From: Methylobacterium sp. Leaf117
GTDB taxonomy: Bacteria > Pseudomonadota > Alphaproteobacteria > Rhizobiales > Beijerinckiaceae
NCBI RefSeq assembly: GCF_001422985.1
Contig: NZ_LMNL01000001.1
Coordinates: 505,151-569,150, forward strand
Direction: 5' to 3'
Length of the DNA stretch: 64,000 nt
Under the pieces are notes generated by a model, which was not told the origin of the DNA, searched no databases, and saw nothing but the letters and a program-made list of their open reading frames with translations. Position 1 is the first letter of the stretch, and every line of letters starts with the position of its first letter. Of this stretch, positions 24,762 to 33,746 are shown in pieces. Both the position numbers and the translations under genes were made by a program.

Positions 24762-26354
24762 ATGGCCGTCACCCTCGACATCGCCGATCTTCGCGCTCGC
24801 AAGGAGCGCCCGGCCTCGACCCTGGTGCCCATCGTGGCCCCGGCCGAGGTGGTGAACATCGCCGCCACGAAGGCCGATGGTCTCGGGTGTCACTCCGGCA
24901 AGGCGACGATGCGGGCAGCGGCCGAGGCGGCCGGCCTGTCCGACACCCTGGAGCAGCTCCGCAAGGACTACCCGGCGGGTCCGCACGACCAGCCCCAGAG
25001 CATGTGCCCGGCCTTCGGCTCGCTCCGGGTCGGCCTGCGCATGCGGCGCACCGCGACGATCCTCTCGGGCTCGGCCTGCTGCGTCTACGGGCTGACCTTC
25101 ACGTCGCACTTCTACGGCGCCAAGCGCAGCGTCGGCTACGTGCCCTTCAACTCCGAGACGCTGGTGACCGGCAAGCTGTTCGAGGACATCCGCGAGGCGG
25201 TGTTCCAGGTTGCCAAGCCCGCCGATTACGACGCCGTCGTCATCATCAATCTCTGCGTGCCGACCGCCTCGGGCGTGCCCCTGCGGCTTCTCCCGAAGGA
25301 GATCGACGGGGTCCGCATCATCGGCATCGACGTGCCGGGCTTCGGGGTGCCGACCCATGCCGAGGCCAAGGACGTCCTTGCTGGGGCGATGCTGAAATTC
25401 GCCCGGACAGAGGCCGAGCAAGGCCCCGTCCAGGCGCCCCGCGCCGGTCGGTCCGAGCGCCCGACCGTGGCGCTGCTCGGCGAGATGTTCCCGGCCGACC
25501 CGGTCGTCATCGGCGGTCTGCTGGAGCCACTCGGCCTCGCGGCCGGACCTGTGGTGCCGACGCGGGAATGGCGCGAACTCTACGCCGCCCTCGACTGCAC
25601 CGCGGTCGCCGCGATCCACCCGTTCTACACAGCCTCAATCCGGGAATTCGCCGCCGCCGGGCGCCCCATCGTGGGCTCGGCTCCGGTCGGCCATGACGGC
25701 ACCGCCGACTGGCTCGACCGGATCGGCGAGGCCTGTGCGGTCCCCCGCGCCACCGTCGGGGCCGCCAAGAACCGGCTGCTGCCGATGATCAAGGGCGCGC
25801 TCGCCGCCAGCCCGATCCGGGGCCGGATCACCCTGTCGGGCTACGAAGGCTCCGAACTCCTGGTCGGGCGCCTCCTCGTCGAGAGCGGTGCGGATCTGGC
25901 CTATGTCGGCACCGCCTGTCCGCGCACGCCCTATTCGGAGGCCGACCAGGCCTGGCTCGAGGCGCGCGGCGTCACCGTGCGCTACCGCGCCTCCCTGGAG
26001 GACGACCTTGGCGCCATGATGGATGCGCGGCCCGATCTCGCCATCGGCACCACGCCCGTGGTGCAGAAGGCCAAGGCAATGGGAATACCCGCCCTCTACT
26101 TCACCAACCTGATCTCGGCCCGCCCGCTGATGGGCGTGGCGGGCGCCGGATCGCTGGCCAAGGTGATCAACGCGGCGCTCGGCAATCGCGGTCGCTTCGA
26201 TACGATGCGGGCCTTCTTCGATGGGGTCGGCGAAGGTCACGCAGCCGGCATCTGGGAGGATGTGCCCAAGCTTCGCCAGAACGTCGCCTCGGCCGTGCGC
26301 GCCAAGCCCGCCCCAGGAAAGTTCGACCATTCGCCGATCGGGGAGATGGCCTGA
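24762..26354 (+). CDS. bchY: Chlorophyllide a reductase subunit BchY
   Basis: This 530-aa catalytic-component subunit (NifD-like) pairs with BchZ and binds a [4Fe-4S] cluster at the dimer interface. Candidate ligand cysteines are C43 (GLGCHSG), C82 (SMCPAFG) and C106/C107 (GSACCVYG). [20 protein letters not shown] and [19 protein letters not shown] are characteristic. ATG 24762 lies 5 nt after bchX. Its stop shares one base with the bchZ start (TGATG). Confidence 0.96.
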   Translation: MAVTLDIADLRARKERPASTLVPIVAPAEVVNIAATKADGLGCHSGKATMRAAAEAAGLSDTLEQLRKDYPAGPHDQPQSMCPAFGSLRVGLRMRRTATILSGSACCVYGLTFTSHFYGAKRSVGYVPFNSETLVTGKLFEDIREAVFQVAKPADYDAVVIINLCVPTASGVPLRLLPKEIDGVRIIGIDVPGFGVPTHAEAKDVLAGAMLKFARTEAEQGPVQAPRAGRSERPTVALLGEMFPADPVVIGGLLEPLGLAAGPVVPTREWRELYAALDCTAVAAIHPFYTASIREFAAAGRPIVGSAPVGHDGTADWLDRIGEACAVPRATVGAAKNRLLPMIKGALAASPIRGRITLSGYEGSELLVGRLLVESGADLAYVGTACPRTPYSEADQAWLEARGVTVRYRASLEDDLGAMMDARPDLAIGTTPVVQKAKAMGIPALYFTNLISARPLMGVAGAGSLAKVINAALGNRGRFDTMRAFFDGVGEGHAAGIWEDVPKLRQNVASAVRAKPAPGKFDHSPIGEMA

Positions 26355-27820
26355 TGCTTGTCCTCGATCACGATCGGGCCGGCGGCTACTGGGGCGCCGT
26401 CTACGTCTTCACCGCCATCAAGGGCCTGCAGGTCGTCATCGACGGACCGGTCGGCTGCGAGAACCTGCCCGTCACCTCGGTGCTGCACTACACCGATGCC
26501 CTGCCGCCGCACGAACTGCCGATCGTGGTCACGGGGTTGGCGGAGGAAGAACTCGGCCGCCACGGCACCGAGGCCGCGATGAAGCGGGCTCACGCCACCC
26601 TCGATCCGGCCCAGCCGAGCGTCGTCGTCACCGGCTCGATCGCCGAAATGATCGGCGGGGGGGTGACGCCGGAAGGCACCAACCTCCAGCGCTTCCTGCC
26701 GCGTACCATCGACGAGGACCAGTGGCAGGCGGCCGACCGGGCCATGGCTTGGCTCTGGAACGAGTACGGCGCCAAGCGCTTCGCCAAGAAGGGCATCCCG
26801 GCCCGGCCCGCCCGTCAGGAAGGCGTCAAGCCGCGGGTCAATCTCATCGGCCCGGCCTACGGCACCTTCAACATGCCCTCGGATCTGGCCGAGACCCGTC
26901 GCCTCGTCGAAGGCATCGGCGCCGAGGTGAACCTGGTGTTCCCGCTCGGCTCGCATCTCGCCGACGTCCCCGCCCTGGTGAACGCGGATGCCAACATCTG
27001 CCTCTACCGTGAGTTCGGCCGCCTGCTGTGCGAGGCCCTGGAGCGTCCGTACTTCCAGGCGCCCATCGGCATCCACTCGACGACGCGGTTCCTGCGCGCG
27101 CTCGGCGAAGCACTCGGCCTCGACCCGGAGCCGTTCATCGAGCGCGAGAAGCACACCACGATCAAGCCGGTCTGGGACCTGTGGCGCTCGGTGACCCAGG
27201 ATTTCTTCGGGACCGCCAGTTTCGGGATCGTCGCGTCCGACACCTACGCTCGCGGCGTCCGCCACTTCCTCGAAGACGAGATGGGCCTGCCCTGCCATTT
27301 CGCCGTGTCCCGCAAGGCCGGACAGAAGACCGATAACGCCGAGATCCGCGACCTGATCGCGACAAACCCGCCGCTGGTGCTGTTCGGCTCGTTCAACGAG
27401 CGGATGTACGCGGCGGAAGCCGGCGCCCGCGCGGTCTTCGTGCCGGCCTCGTTCCCGGGTGCGATCATCCGGCGGCACACCGGCACGCCCTTCATGGGGT
27501 TTTCAGGCGCGACCTACCTGGTTCAGGAGGTCTGCAACGCGCTCTTCGACATGCTCTTCCACATTCTGCCGCTGGCCCGGGACATGGACAAGGTCGAGGC
27601 GACGCCCGCGCGTCTGCACCGCGAATTGCCCTGGGACGAGGCGGCCCGGGCGCGCCTCGACGCGCTGGTGGAGGCCCATCCGGTGCTGGTGCGAATCTCG
27701 GCGGCCAAACGCCTGCGCGATGCCGCGGAGCGGGTGGCCCGGCAATCCGGCGCGGTCCGCGTCGACCCGGACCATGTCGAGCGCGCCCGCGCCGAGGCGA
27801 GCCTCGGAGCTGCCGCATGA
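26354..27820 (+). CDS. bchZ: Chlorophyllide a reductase subunit BchZ
   Basis: This 488-aa NifK-like partner of BchY has the N-terminal [20 protein letters not shown], the cluster cysteine in [11 protein letters not shown] (C35), [18 protein letters not shown] and a C-terminal light-independent-reductase-type domain ([17 protein letters not shown]). With BchX and BchY it converts chlorophyllide a to 3-vinyl bacteriochlorophyllide a. It is the last bch gene before the puf genes. There is no obvious terminator after it, so read-through into puf is likely. Confidence 0.96.
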   Translation: MLVLDHDRAGGYWGAVYVFTAIKGLQVVIDGPVGCENLPVTSVLHYTDALPPHELPIVVTGLAEEELGRHGTEAAMKRAHATLDPAQPSVVVTGSIAEMIGGGVTPEGTNLQRFLPRTIDEDQWQAADRAMAWLWNEYGAKRFAKKGIPARPARQEGVKPRVNLIGPAYGTFNMPSDLAETRRLVEGIGAEVNLVFPLGSHLADVPALVNADANICLYREFGRLLCEALERPYFQAPIGIHSTTRFLRALGEALGLDPEPFIEREKHTTIKPVWDLWRSVTQDFFGTASFGIVASDTYARGVRHFLEDEMGLPCHFAVSRKAGQKTDNAEIRDLIATNPPLVLFGSFNERMYAAEAGARAVFVPASFPGAIIRRHTGTPFMGFSGATYLVQEVCNALFDMLFHILPLARDMDKVEATPARLHRELPWDEAARARLDALVEAHPVLVRISAAKRLRDAAERVARQSGAVRVDPDHVERARAEASLGAAA

Positions 27821-27953
27821 GCGCGCGTCCCGGTCTCGCCCCCCATTCCCTTTCCGGCTGGAGCGGCGCGGCGCCGTCCGGCCGGTCGAGACCGACCCCG
27901 CGCGTCCCAAACCGGACGCGTCCCGCCGCGGAGCGCCACGAGGAGATCATCCC

Positions 27954-28169
27954 ATGCAACGTTCGCTGAATTCGGTGTCGCGCCTGCATCAGGACGAGGT
28001 CCAGGCCCGGATCCTCCTGGCCACCACCTACCCGTTCTTTCTGGCCGCAGCCCTGGTGCAGCGCGTGATCCCGCAAGCCGAGACCGCGCTTCCGCAACAG
28101 CGCCGTTCGGTCTTCGCCGAGGCACGCACCATGGCGGTCTCGGCCATCCCGTTCGTGTTCATGGGCTGA
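27954..28169 (+). CDS. Small membrane protein in the PufQ position
   Basis: This 71-aa protein lies between bchZ and pufB. ATG 27954 is preceded by AGGAG 8-9 nt upstream, a strong reason to call it a gene. It has a charged amphipathic N-terminus, one hydrophobic segment ([18 protein letters not shown]), and a second short apolar C-terminus ending [11 protein letters not shown]. In Rhodobacter this slot holds pufQ, whose product influences bacteriochlorophyll supply. The sequence here is not close to the PufQ I remember, so it may be a divergent PufQ or an unrelated small assembly factor. I leave the symbol empty. Confidence 0.7.
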   Translation: MQRSLNSVSRLHQDEVQARILLATTYPFFLAAALVQRVIPQAETALPQQRRSVFAEARTMAVSAIPFVFMG

Positions 28170-28233
28170 GTTCGCCTTCGGGTCGAGGCGCTTCGCCCGC
28201 CCCCGATCGACCTCCCGTCCCAACAGGCGGGAA

Positions 28234-28261
28234 GGACCGCCGAGGCCGCTCCGCGCGGTCC
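28234..28261. other. Hairpin upstream of pufB
   Basis: Perfect 7-bp arms GGACCGC (28234-28240) and GCGGTCC (28255-28261) flank a 14-nt loop in the 150-nt gap before pufB. Another GC-rich self-complementary patch (CCCG...CGGG) lies just upstream. There is no U-tract, so an mRNA-stabilising or processing role is more likely than termination. Confidence 0.45.
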
Positions 28262-28321
28262 GGCGTCACCCCCCGTGCCCGAACCTGCGGGCGCGACCAG
28301 TCACAGCGGAGGTTTGAACCG

Positions 28322-28543
28322 ATGGCCAATGGCATTGTCGAAAAACCGAGCAGCCTGTCCGGGCTGACGGAACCGGAAGCCAAGGAGTTCCACGCGATCT
28401 TCTTGACCAGCTTCATCATCTTCACGGCGATCGCCGTGGTCGCCCACATCCTCGTGTGGCTGTGGCGCCCGTGGCTGCCCGGACCGAAGGGCTACGCCGC
28501 CCTCGAGACGGCCGCCCACGGCGTCGTCTCCCTGCTCTCCTGA
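28322..28543 (+). CDS. pufB: LH1 antenna beta polypeptide PufB
   Basis: This 73-aa light-harvesting 1 beta apoprotein has [20 protein letters not shown] with the conserved upstream His24, and the bacteriochlorophyll-ligating His42 in [19 protein letters not shown] 28322 follows GGAGG with 9-nt spacing. The C-terminus extends about 15 residues past the usual PWLPGPKGY end, with [14 protein letters not shown]. The product forms the LH1 ring with PufA around the reaction centre. pufA follows 14 nt downstream. Confidence 0.96.
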   Translation: MANGIVEKPSSLSGLTEPEAKEFHAIFLTSFIIFTAIAVVAHILVWLWRPWLPGPKGYAALETAAHGVVSLLS

Positions 28544-28557
28544 GAAGGACCCTCATC

Positions 28558-28746
28558 ATGCACAAGGTCTGGCTTCTCTTCGATCCGCGCCGCACGCTCG
28601 TGGCGCTCTTCACCTTCCTGTTCATTCTGGCGCTGCTGATCCACTTCATCTTGCTCAGCACAGACCGGTTCAACTGGCTGGAAGGCCCCAAGGCGCCGCG
28701 CGCCGCCAATGCGCAGACGCTGGTTCTGCCCACGATGCCCGCCTGA
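28558..28746 (+). CDS. pufA: LH1 antenna alpha polypeptide PufA
   Basis: This 62-aa LH1 alpha apoprotein begins [20 protein letters not shown] and has the bacteriochlorophyll ligand His29 in [19 protein letters not shown]. Trp40 in FNW is at the typical hydrogen-bonding position. ATG 28558 is preceded by GAGAAGGA. A strong hairpin (28774-28801) sits between it and pufL, as in other puf operons. Confidence 0.97.
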   Translation: MHKVWLLFDPRRTLVALFTFLFILALLIHFILLSTDRFNWLEGPKAPRAANAQTLVLPTMPA

Positions 28747-28773
28747 CCGGCGCGCACCTCGAGCACGGATGAT

Positions 28774-28801
28774 CGGCGGGCGGCCTGCAAGCCCCCCGTC
28801 G
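28774..28801. promoter_or_regulatory. pufA-pufL intercistronic mRNA hairpin
   Basis: Arms at 28774-28784 and 28791-28801 pair in 10 of 11 positions (one C-C mismatch, one G-T wobble) around the loop CTGCAA. There is no U-tract. In Rhodobacter, hairpins at this place protect the pufBA segment from 3' decay and raise the LH1:reaction-centre ratio; the same job is likely here. Confidence 0.7.
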
Positions 28802-28841
28802 ACCATCGCCGGAGAGATGTGGTGGAGCGGGGGAGGTCGCG

Positions 28842-29666
28842 ATGGCGATGCTGAGTTTCGAACGAAAATACCGCATTCGCGGCGGCACCCTGATGGGCGG
28901 CGACCTGTTCGATTTCTGGGTCGGGCCGTTCTACGTCGGGTTCTTCGGCGTCACGACGCTGTTCTTCTCGGTGCTGGGCACGGCCCTGATCATCTACGGC
29001 GCAGCGCTCGGGCCGACGTGGAACGTCTGGCAGATCAACATCGCGCCCCCCGACCTCAAATACGGCCTCGCCCTGGCGCCCCTGCAGGAGGGCGGCCTCT
29101 GGCAAATCATCACCTTCTGCGCGGTCGGGGCCTTCTCGTCCTGGGCCCTGCGCGAGGTCGAGATCTGCCGCAAACTCGGCATCGGCTACCACGTGCCCTT
29201 CGCATTCTCGGTGGCGATCCTGGCCTACGTCACCCTGGTGGTGGTCCGCCCGCTCCTGATGGGCGCCTGGGGGCACGGTTTCCCCTACGGCATCCTCTCG
29301 CACCTCGATTGGGTGTCGAACACCGGCTACCAATACCTGCACTTCCACTACAATCCGGCGCACATGCTGGCGGTGACGTTCTTCTTCACCACGACGCTGG
29401 CGCTCTCGCTCCACGGCTCGCTGATCCTGTCCTCCACCAATCCCGGGAAGGGCGAGGTGGTGAAGACGCCCGAGCACGAGGACACCTTCTTCCGCGATAC
29501 CATCGGCTACTCGATCGGGACGCTCGGCATCCACCGCCTCGGCCTGTTCCTGGCCCTGTCTGCGGGGTTCTGGAGTGCCGTCTGCATCGTGATCAGTGGT
29601 CCGATCTGGACCCGCGGCTGGCCCGAATGGTGGGGCTGGTGGCTCAACCTGCCCGTCTGGCGCTGA
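28842..29666 (+). CDS. pufL: Photosynthetic reaction centre L subunit PufL
   Basis: This 274-aa five-helix membrane protein has the L-subunit N-terminus [20 protein letters not shown]. Ligand positions are conserved: H154 for the accessory bacteriochlorophyll (ILSHLDW), H169 hydrogen-bonding to the special pair, H174 for the special pair (NPAHML), and H191 and H231 for the non-heme iron. ATG 28842 follows GGGGGAGG. With PufM it binds the special pair, bacteriopheophytins and quinones. Confidence 0.98.
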   Translation: MAMLSFERKYRIRGGTLMGGDLFDFWVGPFYVGFFGVTTLFFSVLGTALIIYGAALGPTWNVWQINIAPPDLKYGLALAPLQEGGLWQIITFCAVGAFSSWALREVEICRKLGIGYHVPFAFSVAILAYVTLVVVRPLLMGAWGHGFPYGILSHLDWVSNTGYQYLHFHYNPAHMLAVTFFFTTTLALSLHGSLILSSTNPGKGEVVKTPEHEDTFFRDTIGYSIGTLGIHRLGLFLALSAGFWSAVCIVISGPIWTRGWPEWWGWWLNLPVWR

Positions 29667-29710
29667 GCTGGCACGAAACTGATCTCGGGACAGGGGGGGC
29701 GCGTGACGCC

Positions 29711-30703
29711 ATGGCCTATTACCAGAACATCTTTTCCGAAGTGCAGGTCCGTCCGATTCAGCCCGAACACGGCATCCCCGTGGATGTCGACAAGCGCTGG
29801 GGCACGCCGTTCAACTCCTACCTGTTCGGCCTGATCGGCAACGCCCAGGTCGGGCCGATCTATATCGGCTATCTCGGGGGGCTTTCCTTCGTCTGCGGGC
29901 TGATCGCGTTCGAGATCATCGGCCTCAACATGTGGGCTTCCGTGAACTGGGACCCGGTCCAGTTCGTCCGGCAACTGCCCTGGCTCGCGCTCGAACCGCC
30001 ACGCCCGCAATACGGCCTGAAGGTGCTGCCGCCGCTCGCCGAGGGCGGATGGTGGCTCATCGCGGGCTTCTTCCTGACCGCTTCGGTGCTGCTCTGGTGG
30101 CTGCGCCTGTTCCGCAGGGCGAAGGCGCTGGGCCTCGGCTATCACGTGCCCTGGGCCTTTGCCTCCGCGATCTGGCTGTTCCTGGTGCTGGGTTTCATCC
30201 GCCCGGTCCTGATGGGGTCTTGGAGCGAGGCGGTGCCCTTCGGCATCTTCCCGCACCTCGACTGGACCGCCGCCTTCTCGCTGCGCTACGGCAACCTCTT
30301 CTACAACCCGTTCCACATGCTCTCGATCGTCTTCCTGTATGGGTCGACGCTGCTGTTCGCGATGCATGGCGGGACCATCCTGGCGGTGAGCCGCTTCGGC
30401 GGCGAGCGCGAGATCGACCAGATCGTCGATCGCGGCACCGCCACCGAGCGCGCCGCCCTGTTCTGGCGCTGGACCATGGGCTTCAACGCCACCATGGAAT
30501 CGGTCCACCGCTGGGCCTGGTGGTTCGCGGTCCTCACCACCCTGACGGGCGGCATCGGCATCCTGCTCACCGGCACGGTGGTCGACAACTGGTACCTGTG
30601 GGCGGTCAAGCACGGGGTCGCCCCCTCCTACCCACAGGTCTATCCGCCCGTCGTCGATCCGCTCGCCGTCTCGCCCGGCAGCCTCACGGGGGGAGCCCCA
30701 TGA
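29711..30703 (+). CDS. pufM: Photosynthetic reaction centre M subunit PufM
   Basis: This 330-aa reaction-centre subunit begins [20 protein letters not shown]. Conserved ligands are H182 (FPHLDW), H202 for the special pair (NPFHML), and H219, E234 and H266 for the non-heme iron. Tyr210, which tunes electron transfer in Rhodobacter, is also present ([13 protein letters not shown]). The C-terminal extension after helix E is long and fits contact with a tightly bound cytochrome subunit. The stop overlaps the pufC start (ATGA). Confidence 0.98.
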   Translation: MAYYQNIFSEVQVRPIQPEHGIPVDVDKRWGTPFNSYLFGLIGNAQVGPIYIGYLGGLSFVCGLIAFEIIGLNMWASVNWDPVQFVRQLPWLALEPPRPQYGLKVLPPLAEGGWWLIAGFFLTASVLLWWLRLFRRAKALGLGYHVPWAFASAIWLFLVLGFIRPVLMGSWSEAVPFGIFPHLDWTAAFSLRYGNLFYNPFHMLSIVFLYGSTLLFAMHGGTILAVSRFGGEREIDQIVDRGTATERAALFWRWTMGFNATMESVHRWAWWFAVLTTLTGGIGILLTGTVVDNWYLWAVKHGVAPSYPQVYPPVVDPLAVSPGSLTGGAP

Positions 30704-31812
30704 AGACCTTCTTCATCGTCCTCGGGGCCTCCATCGCGTTCTTTCTCACGGTGGCGATGTTCGGATTGACCGATTGGGACCGCCCGCCGCTGGCGGTTCA
30801 GCAGAGCGGCTTTCGCGGGACCGCGATGGCGCAGATCCACACCCGAGCCGGCGCCGCGGCGACCAAGGCGGCCAACCTCGCCCCGGCTCCCGCCGATCCC
30901 GCCGAACCCGGCGAAGAATTGGCGGGCACGACCTACGAGAACGTGCAGGTCCTCAAGAACGTCAGCGTCAACGAGTTCAATCGCCTGATGGCCTCGATGA
31001 CCGAATGGGTCAGCCCGGAGCAGGGCTGCACCTACTGCCACAACACCGAGAACATGGCCGACGACAGCCTCTACCAGAAGAAGGTCGCGCGTCGGATGCT
31101 GCAGATGACGCAAGCTCTCAACACCGACTGGAAGGACAGCCATACGGGTGGGGCCGGCGTCACCTGCTATACCTGCCACCGCGGCCAGCCGGTGCCGAGC
31201 AACGTCTGGTTCACCGATCCGGGCCCGAACCGGCCCGGCGGCTTCATCGCCCGCAACAACGGGCAGAACCTCGCCGCTCCCTCGGTCGGGCTGGCTTCGC
31301 TGCCCTACGACACCCTCACCGAGTATCTCGCCGACAAGACCATCGACAATAACGCGATCCGGGTGAACGCCACGACGGCGCTGCCGACCACCAAGGGCAA
31401 GCCTATCCAGGAGGCGGAGAAGACCTACGCCCTGATGATCCACATGTCGGAGGGCCTCGGGGTGAATTGCACCTTCTGCCACAACACGCGTGCGATCTCG
31501 GACTGGTCGCAGAGCACACCCCAGCGGGTCACTGCCTGGCACGGCATCCGGATGGTGCGAGACATCAACGGCAACTATCTCGAGCCGCTGCTCTCGACCT
31601 TTCCAAAGAACCGGCTGGGCGTGCTCGGCGACGTGCCGAAGGTGAACTGCACCACCTGCCACAACGGGGTCAGCAAGCCACTCAACGGCGCCCACGTGAT
31701 CGATGCCTACCCGGAACTCGCCCGGGCGACGGACACGGTCGCGGCCAACCCGGCGACTCCCATGCCTACGGCCCCGGCCGTCCCGCCTGAGACGGCTCCG
31801 GCTCCGCAATAA
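30700..31812 (+). CDS. pufC: Reaction-centre tetraheme cytochrome c subunit PufC
   Basis: This 370-aa protein carries four CXXCH heme sites: C110-H114, C156-H160, C257-H261 and C317-H321. It re-reduces the photo-oxidised special pair from the periplasmic side. The N-terminus has one hydrophobic segment ([19 protein letters not shown]) with no lipobox cysteine. It should therefore stay anchored by an uncleaved helix rather than by lipid as in Blastochloris. The C-terminus is a Pro/Ala-rich tail. It is the last gene of the puf operon, followed by a strong terminator. Confidence 0.97.
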   Translation: MKTFFIVLGASIAFFLTVAMFGLTDWDRPPLAVQQSGFRGTAMAQIHTRAGAAATKAANLAPAPADPAEPGEELAGTTYENVQVLKNVSVNEFNRLMASMTEWVSPEQGCTYCHNTENMADDSLYQKKVARRMLQMTQALNTDWKDSHTGGAGVTCYTCHRGQPVPSNVWFTDPGPNRPGGFIARNNGQNLAAPSVGLASLPYDTLTEYLADKTIDNNAIRVNATTALPTTKGKPIQEAEKTYALMIHMSEGLGVNCTFCHNTRAISDWSQSTPQRVTAWHGIRMVRDINGNYLEPLLSTFPKNRLGVLGDVPKVNCTTCHNGVSKPLNGAHVIDAYPELARATDTVAANPATPMPTAPAVPPETAPAPQ

Positions 31813-31836
31813 TCCGGGCACGGGGTTCAAACGAAG

Positions 31837-31868
31837 AAAGCCGCCGGCGCGATGCCGGCGGCTTTTTT
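31837..31868 (+). terminator. Rho-independent terminator of the puf operon
   Basis: Twelve-base arms at 31837-31848 and 31854-31865 (core GCCGCCGGC/GCCGGCGGC) with loop GCGAT are followed by a T-run (TTTTTT within 31863-31868). It lies 25 nt after the pufC stop. On the other strand the stem is followed by CTTCGTTT, so it may partly stop cycA transcription too. Confidence 0.92.
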
Positions 31869-31933
31869 CTCAAACTGCTCTCGTGAACGGGCCGCCGCCT
31901 ACCAAACGGGACGCGGCGACACCCCGTTCGAGC

Positions 31934-32293
31934 CTACTTCTTCGAGGCGAGGTAGGCGATGACGTCGTCGATCTTCTTGTCGTCCGGGTAGCCGGCGAAC
32001 ACCATCTTGGTGCCCGGAACCTTGGTCTTCGGGTTCTTCAGCCACTCGTGCAGGTTGGCCTCATCCCAGGTGATCCCGGAGCCCTTGAGGGCGGCGGAAT
32101 AATTGTAGCCCTCCTCGGATGCGGCCTTGCGGCCGACGACGCCGGTCAGGTTCGGCCCGACCCCGTTCTTACCGAAGGCGTGGCAGGCTTTGCACGGTGC
32201 GAAGGCCTTCTCGCCCGCGGCCGCATCACCTTCCGCATGGGCCGCCACCGGCAGCAAAGCGGCGAATACGGCACCGATCATCATAGACCGCAT
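31934..32293 (-). CDS. Class I c-type cytochrome (cytochrome c2-like)
   Basis: This 119-aa exported protein has a signal peptide (MRSMMIGAVFAALLPVAAHA), heme site APCKACHAFGKNGVGPNL and an axial methionine candidate in VPGTKMVFAGYPDDKK. It resembles cytochrome c2/CycA, the soluble carrier between the bc1 complex and the reaction-centre cytochrome. It converges on pufC, which supports the photosynthetic role. Other c-type carriers, for example for respiration, cannot be excluded from sequence alone. GAGAGGAA precedes the ATG at 32293. Confidence 0.88.
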   Translation of the reverse strand: MRSMMIGAVFAALLPVAAHAEGDAAAGEKAFAPCKACHAFGKNGVGPNLTGVVGRKAASEEGYNYSAALKGSGITWDEANLHEWLKNPKTKVPGTKMVFAGYPDDKKIDDVIAYLASKK

Positions 32294-32491
32294 TTGGGGG
32301 GTTTCCTCTCGGATCGATTTCCTGACCAGCCATACCTAACCCCCGCTCTCGCAAAGGTATCCGAACGATCCGCCTCATCACGCGTATTTGATTATCACCG
32401 ACGGGATTAAGCCGTGGCCGACCCTGGAACGCGTCATTTGCCTTCCCTAACCTGGGGTGGGATCGCACAGCCGATCGCGAAAGGTGGAGCG

Positions 32492-32743
32492 ATGCCGGTC
32501 CGACCGTCAGACGTCTGTCAATTTCTGGATCGCTCGGGATGGAGCCAGGCGCGGTTGGCCTGGGAACTCGGGGTCAATCAGCCCCGGATATCGCGCTTCA
32601 TCACCGGCATGAAGAAGCCGAACCGCCAGTTGGAACAGGTGTTGGAGGCTTTCTTCACCCGTGACGCGCGTGCGCGCGGCAACGATGGGCGCATCGGCCT
32701 GCACGCGCCCTCAGGCGTGCAGCAATCCTCGATCGTCGCCTGA
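32492..32743 (+). CDS. Small helix-turn-helix DNA-binding protein
   Basis: This 83-aa protein has a clear XRE/Cro-type helix-turn-helix: DVCQFLDRSGWSQARLAWEL followed by GVNQPRISRFITGMKKPNRQ. The C-terminal 30 residues are short and polar. ATG 32492 follows AAGGTGGAG. It is divergent from the cytochrome gene and convergent with the last gene of the formate dehydrogenase series. Its target is unknown; the neighbouring divergent promoter or autoregulation are the simplest options. Confidence 0.75.
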   Translation: MPVRPSDVCQFLDRSGWSQARLAWELGVNQPRISRFITGMKKPNRQLEQVLEAFFTRDARARGNDGRIGLHAPSGVQQSSIVA

Positions 32744-32810
32744 ACGATCGTTCGGATGGACGACGAGCGTCAGGCCAAGCCACGCGCTGATGCGGGGCCG
32801 GGTGGGCGAC

Positions 32811-33392
32811 TTAAGGCTGTGGCGTCGAGAAGAATTTCGGATCGAGGGCCGCCAGGGCCAGGAGCTGCGGCGGCATGATCACGCCCGCGACGCGCATGGA
32901 CCGAGCGGCCGCACGACAGGCCGGCTGATCGTTCGATCCGGCAGCTGCCTCGATCTTGGCAACCAAGGCTGGATCGGGCTTCGGGCTCGGGGCAGGGGCG
33001 CCGGGCGCAGGCGGAGATTTCGCGCTGGCATTGGCCTGCGTTAGCACCGTCTTGCCGTTGCTGACCGGCGCACGCGTATCGCTGGTCGGTGCCTTGGTCT
33101 CGGGATTTGCCGGCCCGCTGAGCCCCGATTTTTGCTGCGGCTCTCCGCCGGACGGGGAGGGCTGGCCATCGCTCTTGCCCGACGCGTTGGAGACGGCGGT
33201 GGCCTGCTTTGCCGGCGTCGCGGCCTCCTGCTTCTTCTCTTCCGGCTGCTTCACGAAGGCGACCAGCTCCTGGCACAGGTTGGCCGGTCCCTTCGACGGC
33301 GCAGGCGCGGGCGCCGCATCCTGGGCGAAGGCGGCCGGTGCCACGAGGCAGCCCGACAGGAGAAGCGCGGCGAAAGGCAGGCGTCGGGTCAT
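32811..33392 (-). CDS. Exported Pro/Ala-rich protein of unknown function
   Basis: This 193-aa protein has a signal peptide (MTRRLPFAALLLSGCLVAPAAFAQ). The mature part has two small conserved-looking ends, NLCQELVAFVKQP near the N-terminus and PACRAAARSMRVAGVIMPPQ near the C-terminus, joined by a low-complexity Pro/Ala/Ser/Lys linker of about 90 residues. The two cysteines could form a disulfide. I do not recognise the family. It is the last gene of the leftward formate dehydrogenase series, 69 nt after a small membrane-protein gene. Confidence 0.75.
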   Translation of the reverse strand: MTRRLPFAALLLSGCLVAPAAFAQDAAPAPAPSKGPANLCQELVAFVKQPEEKKQEAATPAKQATAVSNASGKSDGQPSPSGGEPQQKSGLSGPANPETKAPTSDTRAPVSNGKTVLTQANASAKSPPAPGAPAPSPKPDPALVAKIEAAAGSNDQPACRAAARSMRVAGVIMPPQLLALAALDPKFFSTPQP

Positions 33393-33461
33393 GCTCGGGT
33401 CCCTGAAATCTCGTCCGCTGGAATCTTGGGCGCGGGAAACGTTCGGCGATGGGCTGTCGGT

Positions 33462-33701
33462 TCAGGACCGCTTGGGATGCGAGGGCTCGCCGGTGGCCTT
33501 GCCGTGGGCCGCCTCACCGGTGTCGTTGGTGTTCGGGTCGCCGTTCCACTTCTCGCCGACGAGGTTGGTTCCCGGCTCCGAGACGCGCGCCCCCGACGTC
33601 GCGAAGGCCTGGTAGGCGAATTTCTGATTGCTCGTCAGCGCGTACATGGCGAGGACGCCGAGCCCGATGGCCGCGATCACGGCAAGAATGAAGGCTTTCA
33701 T
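33462..33701 (-). CDS. Small membrane-anchored protein (79 aa) in the formate dehydrogenase locus
   Basis: One N-terminal hydrophobic segment (MKAFILAVIAAIGLGVLAMY) precedes a polar, Gly/Asn-rich periplasmic tail. The family is unknown to me. It lies 45 nt downstream of the cytochrome b subunit gene on the same strand, which suggests co-transcription. It may be a small accessory or stabilising subunit of the membrane-bound enzyme; this is inference. Confidence 0.65.
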   Translation of the reverse strand: MKAFILAVIAAIGLGVLAMYALTSNQKFAYQAFATSGARVSEPGTNLVGEKWNGDPNTNDTGEAAHGKATGEPSHPKRS

Positions 33702-33746
33702 GGTCTCGGTCCTCGCCGCTTGGGCATCGTCAGGCTGGGGCTTCGA

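Noticed and set aside
27817-27969. 50-codon frame whose ATG overlaps the bchZ stop (ATGA)
   Set aside because: The overlap is suggestive, but the product is Pro/Arg/Ser-rich low-complexity sequence with no hydrophobic or domain pattern, and it runs through the ribosome binding site of the PufQ-position gene.
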